Source of the DNA: Coleophoma eucalyptorum
Taxonomy: Eukaryota > Ascomycota > Leotiomycetes > Helotiales > Dermateaceae
Length of the DNA stretch: 64,000 nt
Assembly (NCBI GenBank): GCA_026120035.1
Contig: JALRME010000024.1
Location: 496,001 to 560,000, forward strand
Reading direction: 5' to 3'
Position 1 is the first letter of the stretch. Each line of letters opens with the position of its first letter. The notes under the pieces were generated by a model that saw only the letters and a program-made list of their open reading frames with translations, ran no database searches and had not been told where the DNA came from. Made by a program: the position numbers and the translations under genes. This document shows positions 10,824 through 21,767 of this stretch, piece after piece.

Positions 10824-13082
10824 TCATGACTTCTCCTTCCCATCCAGATATCCGTAAGAACTTGACCGCTCATGGCCATGGTTCACACTCGCCTCAACAC
10901 TCCGGTGGCCAACGTTCCCAAACTTCTCGTCTTCATTCGCTGCTCTTGAAGCCCACATATCTTCCGTGCTCTTTGTCGGATGCACTGAAGAAATAGGACC
11001 GCCGAATTGCGGAAACTTTGAGCTATCGAATCGGTTCGGTGATCTTGGTGAGAGAGCTACTCTATTGTCGCCAGTATAGCCAACTGGCCCGCCTTCGGCT
11101 CGAGTCTTGTCCCGTCCTAGCATGGCGACAAGCACACGCATGAGACCAATGAGTACAATTAAGAGCCAAATGCACACCAATGCCGTGGATATCAATGCTT
11201 CTGTACGGATACCGCTTTGGAGATAGTTGGCCACACCAACAACAGCACTGGTGATATCGTCACTGGCGACACTGCCGGGCGAACTAAGGAAGGACTCCGT
11301 GGATGACGAATTGGTGATGCTTGCTGCAGCGCCAAGGGAGAAGACGTCTGGTTGGAACTCAGGGAAGGTTACATGGGCGTTGTCGCTAACCCAGGTGAGA
11401 CCTTTCTGGATACCGGCGATCTTCAGCTCGACAAGGCAGTTGAACACGCCTAAGATAGGAGTATACAAAATGGTTCCACCAAACGTTGTGTTCAACGCCG
11501 ATATCATCTCGTCAGAAAATGTGTTCAGCGTGCTATTCACAGCAGATGTGGTAGTGTTGACCCATCCAAAGACATCATCATTCACTTTTGTGTTCGTGCT
11601 GTTGATAACTCCATTTGCCGACACTGCCCATGCCTCAGAGGCATTGTTGAGTGCACTTACAACCGTATCAGCAAAATTGTTAACCTCGTTTGCCAATATT
11701 GGAACTTCTTTTACAATAACCCTCAAAATTATGAATTGGCAAAGACAGCTGATGAGTCCAGCGACACCTAGAGCCAGAACAAACAAAGCTGGGATCGATG
11801 TCGCATAAGCGAAGGCCCATCGAACTAATATTTGGCGTTTTGTGCTCTTGAACTTCGATGCTGCTTTGATCCCTGCTGTGGTGGTATAAGGCCGAGAGGC
11901 GATGTAAATGACGTCCATGGGATCGAAAGAGTTCTTTTGAAGCAGAATGGCCCGTTGTTGCATGGTGCGCCAACGCCAAATCTCTCGATAAGCCATGGGT
12001 ATGCATACCAGAACAGCTAGGATTGTAAGGACGACAATAAAGATAATCCTTGCCTCTTTTATGACCTTTAAAAGACCGGTGAAGAAGTTATTGATTGCGT
12101 CATTATTCGAGCAGAATGTCAGAGCCTTCTTCTCAGCGACTGGGAACACAGATTTGTCGAATGTATATCCGGAAACACTGTCATTGATGAGTTTCTTTAC
12201 CTCCTCAAATGGAAATCTGATGACACTGTTTGTGAAGTTCTGCACCTGTGCGAAAGTTGGAATAGAATTGTTGAGCTTCGTCAAATCTGCATCCATGGTA
12301 GTTGGATCAATCTGAATGCTGTTCAATGCATCGATTGTCGAGTTCAGGTCGATGGTTGGAGGGCTGCTTGATCCTCCAAAGAGACCAGTGACATCACTCA
12401 GACCGGCAAGAAACTTGTTCAGAGAATCTGTGAATGAACTGACACCGCTGTCCAACTCACTGGTGAGAGATGCAATAGACTTGTTCATGAAAGCGCCAAC
12501 CTCTTCGATCATCTGGATAGCCACGTGCAAACTTCCAGAGACTGCCAAGGTAATCAGACAAACATAGGTAGAAGTCATCATGTTTATGATGAAGAGAACA
12601 ATCTCTTCAACTCCAGTAACCGTGAGCAGCAACATATCCATCAGACCATTAACAGCATGTGTTACACCATCAGCAGCAAGTGCATTGACACCTTCGGAGA
12701 GGTAGTGAGGCATCGACGCCATAGCACTTCCAACATTTTCGACGCTCGTACATGCTGAAAGTGCTTGAGTCTTTGCCTGAGCAATGCTGTGGTTGATGTC
12801 GTTGACTGCAAGAAGAAGTCGGCAGATGATGAGAGCTAGTAAGATCGTCCAACGGTTGATCCAAACTTGTGAAAGTCGGGCACGAAGTCCTAGATAGGGT
12901 GTGTAATAAGGCACTGTAGTTGGAGGAGTGCTGTATGATGAATGGCCATAGTAATCCTGCAATTCATGGTCGCCAGCGTTGAGAGACGGAGGCACCGCAG
13001 GGTACCCTGGTGGGGGATTTCTTGCAGACGACATCTCAGTATGTGAAGCTAGGAGCTGCCTGAGAGCAGCCAGTGGCGACAT
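10824..13082 (-). CDS. PRM1: plasma membrane fusion protein Prm1
   Basis: Single exon, 752 residues from the first ATG at 13082 (context AAAATGTCG). Prm1 is a multi-pass membrane protein acting at the plasma-membrane fusion step of mating and, in filamentous fungi, hyphal fusion. Visible features: a Pro/Tyr-rich N-terminus with the family block PPSLNAGDHELQDYY, then TPYLGLRARLSQVWINRWT leading into the first membrane segment. Further hydrophobic segments lie near residues 145-185, 360-385, 420-450 and 650-680. The extracellular loops contain many NxS/T sites. The cytosolic tail is Ser-rich. The frame remains open for 528 nt upstream with no ATG, so that stretch is treated as 5' leader. Family assignment rests on sequence recall of fungal Prm1. 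Confidence 0.92.
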   Translation of the reverse strand: MSPLAALRQLLASHTEMSSARNPPPGYPAVPPSLNAGDHELQDYYGHSSYSTPPTTVPYYTPYLGLRARLSQVWINRWTILLALIICRLLLAVNDINHSIAQAKTQALSACTSVENVGSAMASMPHYLSEGVNALAADGVTHAVNGLMDMLLLTVTGVEEIVLFIINMMTSTYVCLITLAVSGSLHVAIQMIEEVGAFMNKSIASLTSELDSGVSSFTDSLNKFLAGLSDVTGLFGGSSSPPTIDLNSTIDALNSIQIDPTTMDADLTKLNNSIPTFAQVQNFTNSVIRFPFEEVKKLINDSVSGYTFDKSVFPVAEKKALTFCSNNDAINNFFTGLLKVIKEARIIFIVVLTILAVLVCIPMAYREIWRWRTMQQRAILLQKNSFDPMDVIYIASRPYTTTAGIKAASKFKSTKRQILVRWAFAYATSIPALFVLALGVAGLISCLCQFIILRVIVKEVPILANEVNNFADTVVSALNNASEAWAVSANGVINSTNTKVNDDVFGWVNTTTSAVNSTLNTFSDEMISALNTTFGGTILYTPILGVFNCLVELKIAGIQKGLTWVSDNAHVTFPEFQPDVFSLGAAASITNSSSTESFLSSPGSVASDDITSAVVGVANYLQSGIRTEALISTALVCIWLLIVLIGLMRVLVAMLGRDKTRAEGGPVGYTGDNRVALSPRSPNRFDSSKFPQFGGPISSVHPTKSTEDMWASRAANEDEKFGNVGHRSVEASVNHGHERSSSYGYLDGKEKS

Positions 13083-14863
13083 TTTAGTAAATGGCTTCTG
13101 TACTTGACTTGCTTGTGCTGTTGACCAGAGAAATAGAATAAATATGATAATACAGGCTTTATGGTTCGTAGAGTAGGAGGTGAAAGTGAAGCGGAGTAGA
13201 CAAGAGAGGATTAAGGTGTAAGGTGTAGACTTCTTGACGACGAATAACTCGAGGAATAATATTATTGAAAAATGGTAATGAATAGAACGATTGACACAAT
13301 GAGATTCATGAAAACACGCAATGAACTGTTTCGTGTTTCTCGCCGCGGTATTGTGAAGGGTGGAGGACAGACTTTCGGATGACAATAGTAAGGAGAGAAG
13401 AACTTGAATAGACGACGAGTCGCTCCCATTGTCCTCGGGAAATAGAGAAAAGAGACGATGTACATACAGCACTGAAGATGGCACGAGAAAAACCAAGAGA
13501 CCAAAATAACGTGGCTCAATCAGAAACAGCAAGCAACAAGGTCCTTTGTTTCCAAAAATGCAATTCGATTCGATGCGGAAGCGTCTGGAGTTGTCTCTGC
13601 CGTCTTTCACTGGCGCGATCCGCTACAAATAGCCGCTTTGTCGAGTTGGAAGCCTCTCAGCCAGTCGATTCGACTCCTGGACGGTCGACTGAGGCCAGAG
13701 GATGTCGGTAACTGATTGGATCTCAAAGGCTAGGTGAGTTACTGCGGAGGCTTAAGGGCTCTTGGAATAGATGCTTTGGCTTTGCTAATATCGCGTGATG
13801 ATACAGCTCAGAATAGTTGGCGACGCTTGCTCCTTTGTTAAAACTTGACTGACTTAACTTGCAGAAAGAGATCTGGGGAATTGACAGGTTTAATGGATGC
13901 CCTTGGGGAAAGATAAAGGCGATCCATACACCGATGCAGACTTTCTTTCAGGCAAGGCAAGGGGACACCACCAGGAGCTGGTGCGATATACTTTGAGGTG
14001 CCCATCTTTTGGAAGAAGTGGCGAGCGGACCCCCAGTTATATTCTCGCCGGCCACGAACCTGACCTACCCTGACCTACCCTGACCATTATGATGGCCATC
14101 TGATCAAACCGTGCCTGTGACTGGGTGTCGCTTTTCAGAGGCTGTGTCTTGCAGCTCTAGAATTTGAAGTATTCATTCAATGACTGGATGGAGTCCCCTG
14201 TCCTTTGGTGTGCTGTGCTGTGTGCTACCAGATCGTGGCAAGCAGGTACAAGGGGACTGCATCTCTAGGATCTTTGTGGAAGGAGCACTGAGGTTGAAAG
14301 AAGGTCGCCGCCGCTCCGAACCAAGAAAATACTTGGCCAATGGGCTTGCGTCGGCAAATCTCCATCAGACTGTCAAACCTGGCAGCATCCATGTCGACCT
14401 CGTGCGTCGAGATGTTCTCGAGTCTTTAGGCACATTTTATCGCCTTGATGGGGAAATGGCCAAGATGATCAAAGAGGCGGAGCTGTGAATGGGTGGAGGA
14501 GTTGGTCTGACTCACTCATTCACTCACTCACAACATCTTTCAGAGTATGCAGCATAATGCCATAGGTCTTTCGCTTTACGACTATTCTTCGGTCGAAATG
14601 ACAGCGGCAAGAAGATGTTTCATAACATTCTGGGACGTGTCGCTGATTGGCAAGAAATGTTTCGTCGCAAGTCGGCAGGAAGCGCCTTGCCGCCAGCCTG
14701 CTTAGCGACAAAACAATAACTAAGGTACCCGTAGATCAAGCATATGTGTTAAGCGCCAGACCTGCGGAGCCCAGAGGCACGAATGGAAGACATCACTTGG
14801 CATAGAAGCATTGTTAGTCTTGGGAAGATCAGATGTCTATCAATTTCTGTGATTTATTTACAA
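13083..14863. other. intergenic region, no gene recognised
   Basis: Contains the PRM1 promoter (minus strand) and the 3' flank of the ARMH3-like gene. A direct repeat of CCCTGACCTA occurs near 14060-14080 and short CACTCACT repeats near 14510-14530. A 102-codon frame at 14180-14488 has no family features. Confidence 0.55.
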
Positions 14864-17032
14864 TCAACTAATGAGCTGCTTTACATCTCCAACTACGGCT
14901 CTAGCCATCTTCTTAAGGAAGACTTTCTCGTCTGCTTCGCGATACTTCTCCCAACTATCCAATCCGTCTTTGGCCTGGATACTCAAAGTCTCGTAGCCCT
15001 GCTTAATGACTCCTTGCACTTGAGCGTTTGTCAGGTGCTTGCCTTTCCTTCCTGAAGCTCCATCCGTTAGTAGCTCATTGTAGTGTGTGCTCACATTAAT
15101 GAGTGTTCCAATGGAGTTTGTTGACCGTTTACCCAGATCAAAATTGTCTCTGAATTTGACTAGGATTTCGCCAGTTTCAACAAGTTTGTAAAATAGATCA
15201 TCGTACGCAGCTGGATTCGGCAGGAAAGCTTCGCCAGCTGAGAGCGACAAGGCAATGAGATTCACAGTATTGTCAAGCAAGATGTCGATGTGAGTTAAAT
15301 TCTTAAGATCCGCAGTATATGTCGTAAGGAACCTGACTAGGGAAAGGAGTGATCGGAAGACTTCTGACCAGTGATAGTTGAGTCTGGTACGTGATCGTGA
15401 GAGGTGAGAGATGACCCGGAGGATGATACCCACACAAAGGATATAAAGATCCACGTCCAGGCGCCGCTTTAAGTTGTGGTTGATACCATCAATCATAATG
15501 TCTAGGATGCAAACGGCCAAAACTCGATCTCCACGAACCAGAGGCAGATAGGGTTGTCTCTGCCGACATAAACGCACGGGCATCTTGCTTTCTTCGCTAC
15601 ATATCCTTTTACACAAGATTTGGTCTTCGACGAAGAGTCTGATGGTAAGGAGGTTTAGATGCGAGTAGAGAGTTGTTCGTTGGGATGAGTATGCGTGTTG
15701 GAGTAGATATGATGTGAATGAGAGGTAGCTGCTAATGGGTGCCTCAAGGCCCTTTTCAGCGGGTAGGGAGACGAAGTTGAAGCAGAACAGCTTGTTTGCA
15801 TGGGCGAAATCATAAGTTGCCAGAAGAACCGCAGCTTCACTCCCAGGTCTGTTTATATTATCAGCATTGTCAGAGCCAAGAAGGGACATGACTAACAATT
15901 TTGCAAACAACTCTTTTGCCAGCTCTGGGTCGATTGCTGGTGTTGTAGGTCGCGCTCCTCCAGCCACGATTCCACCTAATCCAAACATATTTAGGGTGCT
16001 ACTAATAGACCAGCCTTCTGGAAGATCATCCTGAATTTCCACATATTTCTCACGAGAAGTGGCGCTAGTGGATCCAACCGATCGTATTATCTTCTGAATG
16101 ATTCCTTCATTCACAAAGTCGTCAAGTCTCAAACGGTATGGGTTTTGGGATTCGAATTTATTGTAATTCGCTAGTAGCCCAAGCAGGGTAAATGGTTCGA
16201 ATGCACGAGAGCAGGTATCTGAATCTTGAATATACTTTTTGTGTCAGCTCAAAATATTTAAAGATTCAGTGCTCACTTACTTTCATGAGAGAAGGGAAAA
16301 GATCTCTATGCGTAAAGTAGGAAAGAAGGCTAGTCTGATATGCCCCAGAAGTAACAGACAATGTCGCTTGGATAGCTTTTTGTCGTATATCCACTGTCTA
16401 AGTCAGCACTGATTCCTTGCAAAGCCTGAATTCGCATACAGTTTCTGCCACTTCTTATAGTCGTATCTAGTGCTGCAACAAATTCGGTAAATATCGCATC
16501 CACTTGGTCCAACCCCGCGAGTACAGATATTATATCAGAACTTGGATTTGTATATTTCTTCGGAAGTACAGCAGCAAGAAATGCTGTCACGGTCTATACA
16601 ATTCAGCCTTGTTTCGCATTTGGACTGCTCTGATTCTTACATCGAGCGCATTGCCATCCGCCGGAGCACTTCCTGCTTTGATACATCCTACTGCTCTTGT
16701 GAACAATTCTCGCGTTTGCTCCTAGCAATCTGTTAGATATGCGCCTGCATGCATGATTTCTTGCGCACCTGCAGCTGCAAAAGATCGTCTGGGCTTAGAT
16801 CGTTCAGTAGTTGCTGTAACGTGGCTTTGTCGGGCTTCAAGAGGAAGAACTCCCGCCAGTAGCCTTCAGACAGTTCTAGTTCTTCTTCATCCTGTACGAA
16901 AAGAGGTCAGTGACTGCGAAGTGCCTCGGAGGAAGAAGCGCATTATACCTTGAACAAAACATCGTAAAGCTCCACAATCTTCTGTTGGAACTTCTCTGGT
17001 CGCGCCTGCTGAGTAAGGGGAGATGGTTCCAT
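14864..17032 (-). CDS. ARMH3/C10orf76-like armadillo-helical protein (DUF1741)
   Basis: complement(14864..16234, 16281..16393, 16440..16593, 16641..16721, 16769..16891, 16949..17032); phases close and give 641 residues. The whole protein is alpha-helical with Leu-rich helices, ending in the DUF1741 region (blocks such as PYRLRLDDFVNEG, GLGGIVAGG and LDVDLYILCVGIILRVI). The human relative ARMH3 binds PI4KB and works at the Golgi; whether the fungal protein does so is inference. The start is the first ATG of exon 1, MEPSPLTQQARPEKFQQKIV, which matches the family N-terminus. The acceptor of exon 6 is AAAAAG, slightly unusual, but chosen because it keeps the MKYIQDSDT reading. Introns are 45-57 nt. 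The gene is head-to-head with ISA1. Confidence 0.85.
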
Positions 17033-17638
17033 TGCTAACACATGACAGCAGAGCAGTAGACTGGTATCCTGTAATAGAACAAGAGGTAGCGTGTCCCGTA
17101 CCAAGAAATGTGAATATCGCGACGTATCGAATCTCGAATTTCTACATTCCTAGCTTAGCTGTCCCCAGATCGACGGCGGAGCCAGTGCGCCGTTAGCGGA
17201 GAACTAGGATATACATTTTTCCGAAATATCCGAAAGCATCTGTTCAGAACAAAGCATGGAACAGAGTTCATAGGAGCAAAAAGGTGCATAACCATGAATT
17301 TCGAGGATTATTAGAAGTAAGCCCGTTGCAAGTAGTCTATATCTATCTTTCTGGATAATTAAGAATGATAATTCACCCCTTTTTCATGACTAGGGTCTCT
17401 AAAGCCTGACATTTGGAAAAGCTTACAATCACTCGTTTCTAATTGGTCAGGTCTTGTCGGCCGTGAGAAGCTGCACTGCCGAGCCTCTCGACAATGATTC
17501 CACCTGCTGAGAAACCAACAGTCAGACCATTAAGAAGGTGCCAACACCCAACAACTATTCCTTGAAACCTCTGATGAGTCCTTCAACCTTCGAGAACACT
17601 TCATAGTCCTACATTCAACATCACCGAACACCCTCACA
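17033..17638. other. divergent promoter, ARMH3-like gene and ISA1
   Basis: About 600 nt between two outward-facing start codons. No open frame of interest; CA-rich sequence lies just before the ISA1 start. Confidence 0.55.
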
Positions 17639-18435
17639 ATGTCCACAACACGCATCATGGGGCCGTTGACATCATCGTCAAGCATCATTTGCAGATTTGC
17701 CTCCTCACAAACAACATCTGCACCCCGACCGTGTCTACATGCCCTACGCCAATTCTCATCCTCACACTTCTCACAGGCCTCGGCGAAGCGTAAGATGCAG
17801 ACCAGCACTGCCTATCAGCCATATTCCTTCGATCAGCCACCTCCTCTATCAAGAAATTCTGGTATTCCAGATAGCTCAATGGCGAGCGGCATCCCACAAG
17901 TGAACGAAACGAGACCGTTGAATATGGCTGGACAATATGAGACTGGAGCAGGGCGGCCAGCCGAGCAGAAGTCGAGTAGTGGTGTTACAGAGCAGGAAGC
18001 GCAGAAATCAACAGCCCCACAAACACGACCAAAGCCTGCACGAAAGCTTCGAGCACGAAAGGCAGCGATGAGCCTAACCCCTGGTGCTGTCAATCAACTG
18101 AAACAGCTGTTGAGCCAACCTGACCCAAAATTGATCAAGGTAGGAGTTCGGAACCGTGGTTGCAGTGGGCTTGCATACCACTTGGAATTTGTGGAGAAGC
18201 CGGGCGCGTTTGATGAGGAAGTAGTGCAAGATGGCGTGAAAGTTTTGATAGACAGCAAGGCACTGTTCAGCATTATTGGCAGCGAGATGGACTGGGTGGA
18301 AGACAAGCTCAATCAAAGATTTGTGTTCAGAAACCCTAACATAAGTAAGTCCCTCCGTGGTTACCGGGAAGGAAGATTGGCTAACAGTTTCGTGCAGAGG
18401 AGCAGTGCGGATGCGGCGAGTCATTCATGGTTTGA
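17639..18435 (+). CDS. ISA1: mitochondrial iron-sulfur assembly protein Isa1 (A-type, HesB/IscA family)
   Basis: join(17639..18344, 18398..18435), 247 residues. The A-type Fe-S domain begins near residue 150. It has the three invariant cysteines: Cys175 in RNRGCSGLAYHL, and Cys239 and Cys241 in EQCGCGESFMV at the C-terminus, the last two encoded by the small second exon. The first 140 residues are Ser/Arg-rich, start MSTTRIMGPLTSSSSIICRF, and fit a mitochondrial presequence plus a linker. The protein helps mature [4Fe-4S] proteins such as aconitase and lipoate synthase in mitochondria. Without the 53-nt intron the frame runs on to a false end at 18481 and loses the CGC motif, so splicing is required. 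The 3' end faces the Dabb gene on the other strand. Confidence 0.93.
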
Positions 18436-18609
18436 ATGGTGTAATTTTGTGTCCAATCTTGGAGGTGTTCTACAAGCATAAGTACAGCATTGTATAGGAA
18501 CTGGCGTTGGATACCTTTTGGCGTTATAGGGATGGGATCAGCAAGGAGCTGAATAGATTCACTGCATTTGTAGATAGCAGAACTACAAGAACTTCATATA
18601 TTGTATTCA

Positions 18610-19154
18610 TCAAAACATGTTCTTTGTATAATCCACCACCCTCACATTCTGGATCACCCCCTCACAGCTCTTCACAAATGTTAGATGCGCCGGATCCTGC
18701 TCCAAATAATATTTTCTATCCTCTTCATTATCAAAATGACTTACAAAGCCATGCGAAAATCCGCCCTACCGCGATATAAACGTGTCAGCCTTGTGCACAA
18801 TTTGAGCACCCCTGGAGGGAGGAAAGAGGAAGGAGGGGAAGAACCACTTGATGGCCCTCTGGCGAATTATCACGTCCTCCGGAACTCTCCAGGATATATG
18901 GCTTCTTGGTAGTCGGGTGGATGCATTTCTGTTGCAGTTCTAGCATACGTTTGCAGACCTGCAAGGAAGAGCGAAAGAGCATGTTAGTTCTCGGTACAAA
19001 TTTGACTATCGGATGAAAGGAGGGGCAGGTTTCTAAATGGAGGGGTAATCCGGAGGTGTCTCAGGTAAGGAATTTGCATTTCTCTTACATCTTTAATAAC
19101 TTCACTGTGGATTGAAGGCTTGAACTCGAAGAGGACTATGTGCACGATCGTCAT
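18610..19154 (-). CDS. small stress-responsive alpha/beta-barrel (Dabb) protein
   Basis: complement(18610..18765, 18848..18958, 19089..19154), 110 residues. Each exon is too short to stand out alone, but together they give a complete Dabb domain. The first strand is MTIVHIVLFEFKPS; then come KRMLELQQKCIHPTTKKPY, SSGGRDNSPEG, HGFVSHFDNEEDRKYYLEQD, PAHLTFVKS and a closing VRVVDYTKNMF. Dabb proteins are dimeric ferredoxin-like barrels; the fungal members have no assigned reaction. An in-frame ATG at 19211 would add 19 residues, but the family starts at MTIVH. Introns are 82 and 130 nt. The stop lies 174 nt from the ISA1 stop (tail-to-tail). Confidence 0.88.
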
Positions 19155-19751
19155 GACGGGTGTTCTTGGGTATCGAAATGTTGAGGCATTGGAAGGAGAC
19201 GAACATGTCATCGCATTTCATCCGATCGAGAAGCATGGAGGAACTTAGTAATCCCGCACTTCCCGACTGCAGCACTGCGGCACCTCACCACCTTCTACCT
19301 GACCTTTAAATACCAAATACACTCTTTTATACCAAAAGCAAGCACGAAGTAGATCGATCCTTTATAATTGCGGCATGAGAATAATCTCACTAAATTGCAT
19401 TACAGAATGCTTGTCGAAGCGCCGGATTATTCACTGAACAGTTAATTGAGTCTCTGAACATCGGCCCTGGTTACAAGAGTTAGCATCCTCTTTGGAGCTC
19501 TAGCATAGATTTAAACTCCAAGAAAATACCTTTCACCTGTGTCGTGCTTACAATTACAATACTTCTAATTATTTCTCGCCGCATGAGTCAGAACGCGAAG
19601 GGCATATCTTGCCTCTGGGCATGCCAAGCAAGTCAGTCCCATCGCAGATTGTCTATAAATTCCAAACGTAGGCCAATAATGAAACAATAATCGTATAAGG
19701 CATACAATCCCGGACGAAGCCTGAGAACTACAAACATGGCAATTGCACGAA
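19155..19751. other. intergenic region upstream of the Dabb gene and the HAD pseudogene
   Basis: Divergent region; no additional frame or repeat that I can support. Confidence 0.5.
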
Positions 19752-20617
19752 ATGAGTAAGCAGCATGCACCCATACTGTACTCGGCCAATGCTAACCTGC
19801 TCGGTTTAAGCTTCCCTCCAGTTAGAGTATGTCTCTTCGACATGGATGGACTCCTGCTCAACACAGAAGATATCCTCACAGTCTGCCACAACATCCTGCT
19901 TGCCGAGTATGGCGGGCCACCGATGGCATGGTCAATCAAATCGCAACTCCAAGGCCGCCCAGCCAGCGAAGCCGTGGCACTACTTCTAAACTGGGCCGGC
20001 CTCACCCGTGTCACTGTAGAAGAGTACATACAAAAGCTCAAAGTCCTCCACACGCAGCAATTCCCACTCTGCAAGCCCCTCCCGGGTGTAGAGGCCCTAC
20101 TCAAAAATCTAAAGGCCACCGAGACACTAGGTGATAGGAAATGCATGTGGCTCTCACAACGTTGAGTCATACGTGGGCTTTCAATGTCAAGACGCAGCGC
20201 TCGAAGGAAATGCTAGAAATCTTCACGCCTAAGCGCAGGATCCTGGGCGATGACTCTCGCATTCCGACAGGGAGGGGCAAGCCGTCACCTGATATCTGGC
20301 AGGTGGCTTTACACGCGATCAAGGACACTTTGGAAGAAGGCGAGCAGAAAATCACGCCGGATCAATGCTTGGTGTTTGAAGACAGTGTGCCGGGGATCGA
20401 GTCGGGGAGGAGAGTTGGCATGCGGGTTGTCTAGATCCCCAACCCGGGCCTTGCTGTGGAGTTTAAAGGGAGGGAGGATGTGGTCTTGGCTGGTAGGGGA
20501 GAGGGAAGTTTGAGGGATGAGCACCAGCTGGGGGAGCCTGGCGATGGATGGGGAGAGCAGTTAGTCACGTTGGAGAATTTCTCATACAAGAAGTATGGCA
20601 TCGCTACCAGCGAGTAA
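19752..20617 (+). pseudogene. HAD-superfamily hydrolase pseudogene (frameshift and nonsense)
   Basis: The sequence encodes nearly a full fungal HAD-like hydrolase of the group that includes yeast YKL033W-A. Motif I VCLFDMDGLLLNTEDI is present, as are the cap region and the C-terminal HAD motifs GRGKPSPDIW (Lys) and LVFEDSVPGIESGRRVGMRV. Two lesions break it. Near 20131-20143 the frame shifts by one base (net deletion in GATAGGAAATG), so the first frame ends at 20165 and the family sequence continues in the frame starting ATGCATGTG. At 20432-20434 a TAG stands where the family has a Trp codon (before IPNPGLAVEF). Beyond the stop the frame continues with family-like sequence to TAA at 20615-20617. 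Catalytic Asp residues in motif I remain. It is either a recent pseudogene or, less likely, two sequencing errors. Confidence 0.85.
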
Positions 20618-21767
20618 TGAGGAATTACAAGCCGTGGATGAAGTAAAGAAGATATCAAGGGTTTCGGCTTCCGGATCTAAAAGTCCAGTGATAATGAATT
20701 CATGAAGAAAGATATTCATTGTGGTGATGAATTCAAAGATCTGCTCTCTCTCACATTTATGCTGGTAGATATAGCTCACTAGTAACCGAGAATTTGCATG
20801 ATTATTCCTTCTACTTTTCAGCGGAAAAAAAACTGCTACCTCTCCGTGGTTGGAATTCCACGTAGTTACGTCTATTTGCAGGTTGAATACAAATAGCTGT
20901 TAACTCTAGACAACATGTGCCCCGGTCTCAAAACACCGGTACAAAGTTTCCCAATAGAATGTTTAACCAACAGCTTGAAAACCATACTCCACAAGACAGA
21001 GCAGAAAATAACTAGACGGTAGCAACTCGAGTGACGTCGCTAACTCTAGCCTTACCCCCACCCCCCCCCCCCCCACCTAAGCGATAGAGGATGATGGAAG
21101 GTATTTTAACTCTTGACCTGGATATTCCGAGGAGTAAAGATCACTCTAAAGCGATATATGGTGGTTGAAATAGGATAAGCACAGATGCAACAAGCTTGAA
21201 AGTTTAGCAGCTCCTCGAAATAAAGCTATTGCATGTGAAATCCAATTATACTTTTGGAACTTATAATTTCGTTGAGCCTCTAAAGTTGACAAGCTTCTGC
21301 CATTGAGCCTAAAGGCCTGATCCTTAAAGACTGAGTTATGTAAACTCAGATAGGAAAGGCAGGCGGAACTCCTAAGACCTGTGGACTCAAGAACGAAGGC
21401 GTTTTCTGATGTAGATGTGCAGATGATGCATACGACCAATTTGCCAACCATTAAGCGAGATCACCCCCTTTCCGTCTTGCTTCACATCACTTAGCGGCGC
21501 GATCAAACGAAAGACTTTAGTGTCTACTGCTTTTTCCTAATGGAGCAGAAGAGCTACTCATATCTATTCATATATACAAATATATATCAAGGCATCTATG
21601 CCTCCCAAAATATACAAAGCCTAAAAAACTCCCGCCCTCCCCAAGAACGCCTGCAATGTACATTTTCACCCTCCCATTCCATATAACAGGTAATCTCCAT
21701 CACATCAAGTGTAAAAAGTATACCTCTGACATCATCGTCATCATCATCATAACTAGATGCGAAGAAT
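20618..21767. other. intergenic region with a poly-C tract
   Basis: Apart from the C tract annotated separately, I find no gene. Frames here are short and unlike any family. Confidence 0.55.
21055..21077. repeat. C-rich homopolymer tract (C5 A C14 A CC)
   Basis: Nearly uninterrupted cytosines on the + strand. The complementary G run could form a G-quadruplex and is also prone to length error in sequencing. Confidence 0.8.

Noticed and set aside
13083..13610. 176-codon in-frame extension upstream of PRM1
   Set aside because: Contains no ATG before 13082 and does not resemble the Prm1 N-terminus; treated as leader.
14180..14488. 102-codon frame
   Set aside because: No domain, no splice-supported extension; likely chance.
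19752..20434. Two separate small genes from the HAD region
   Set aside because: Both frames and the sequence past the TAG align to one family protein, so one broken gene explains it better.
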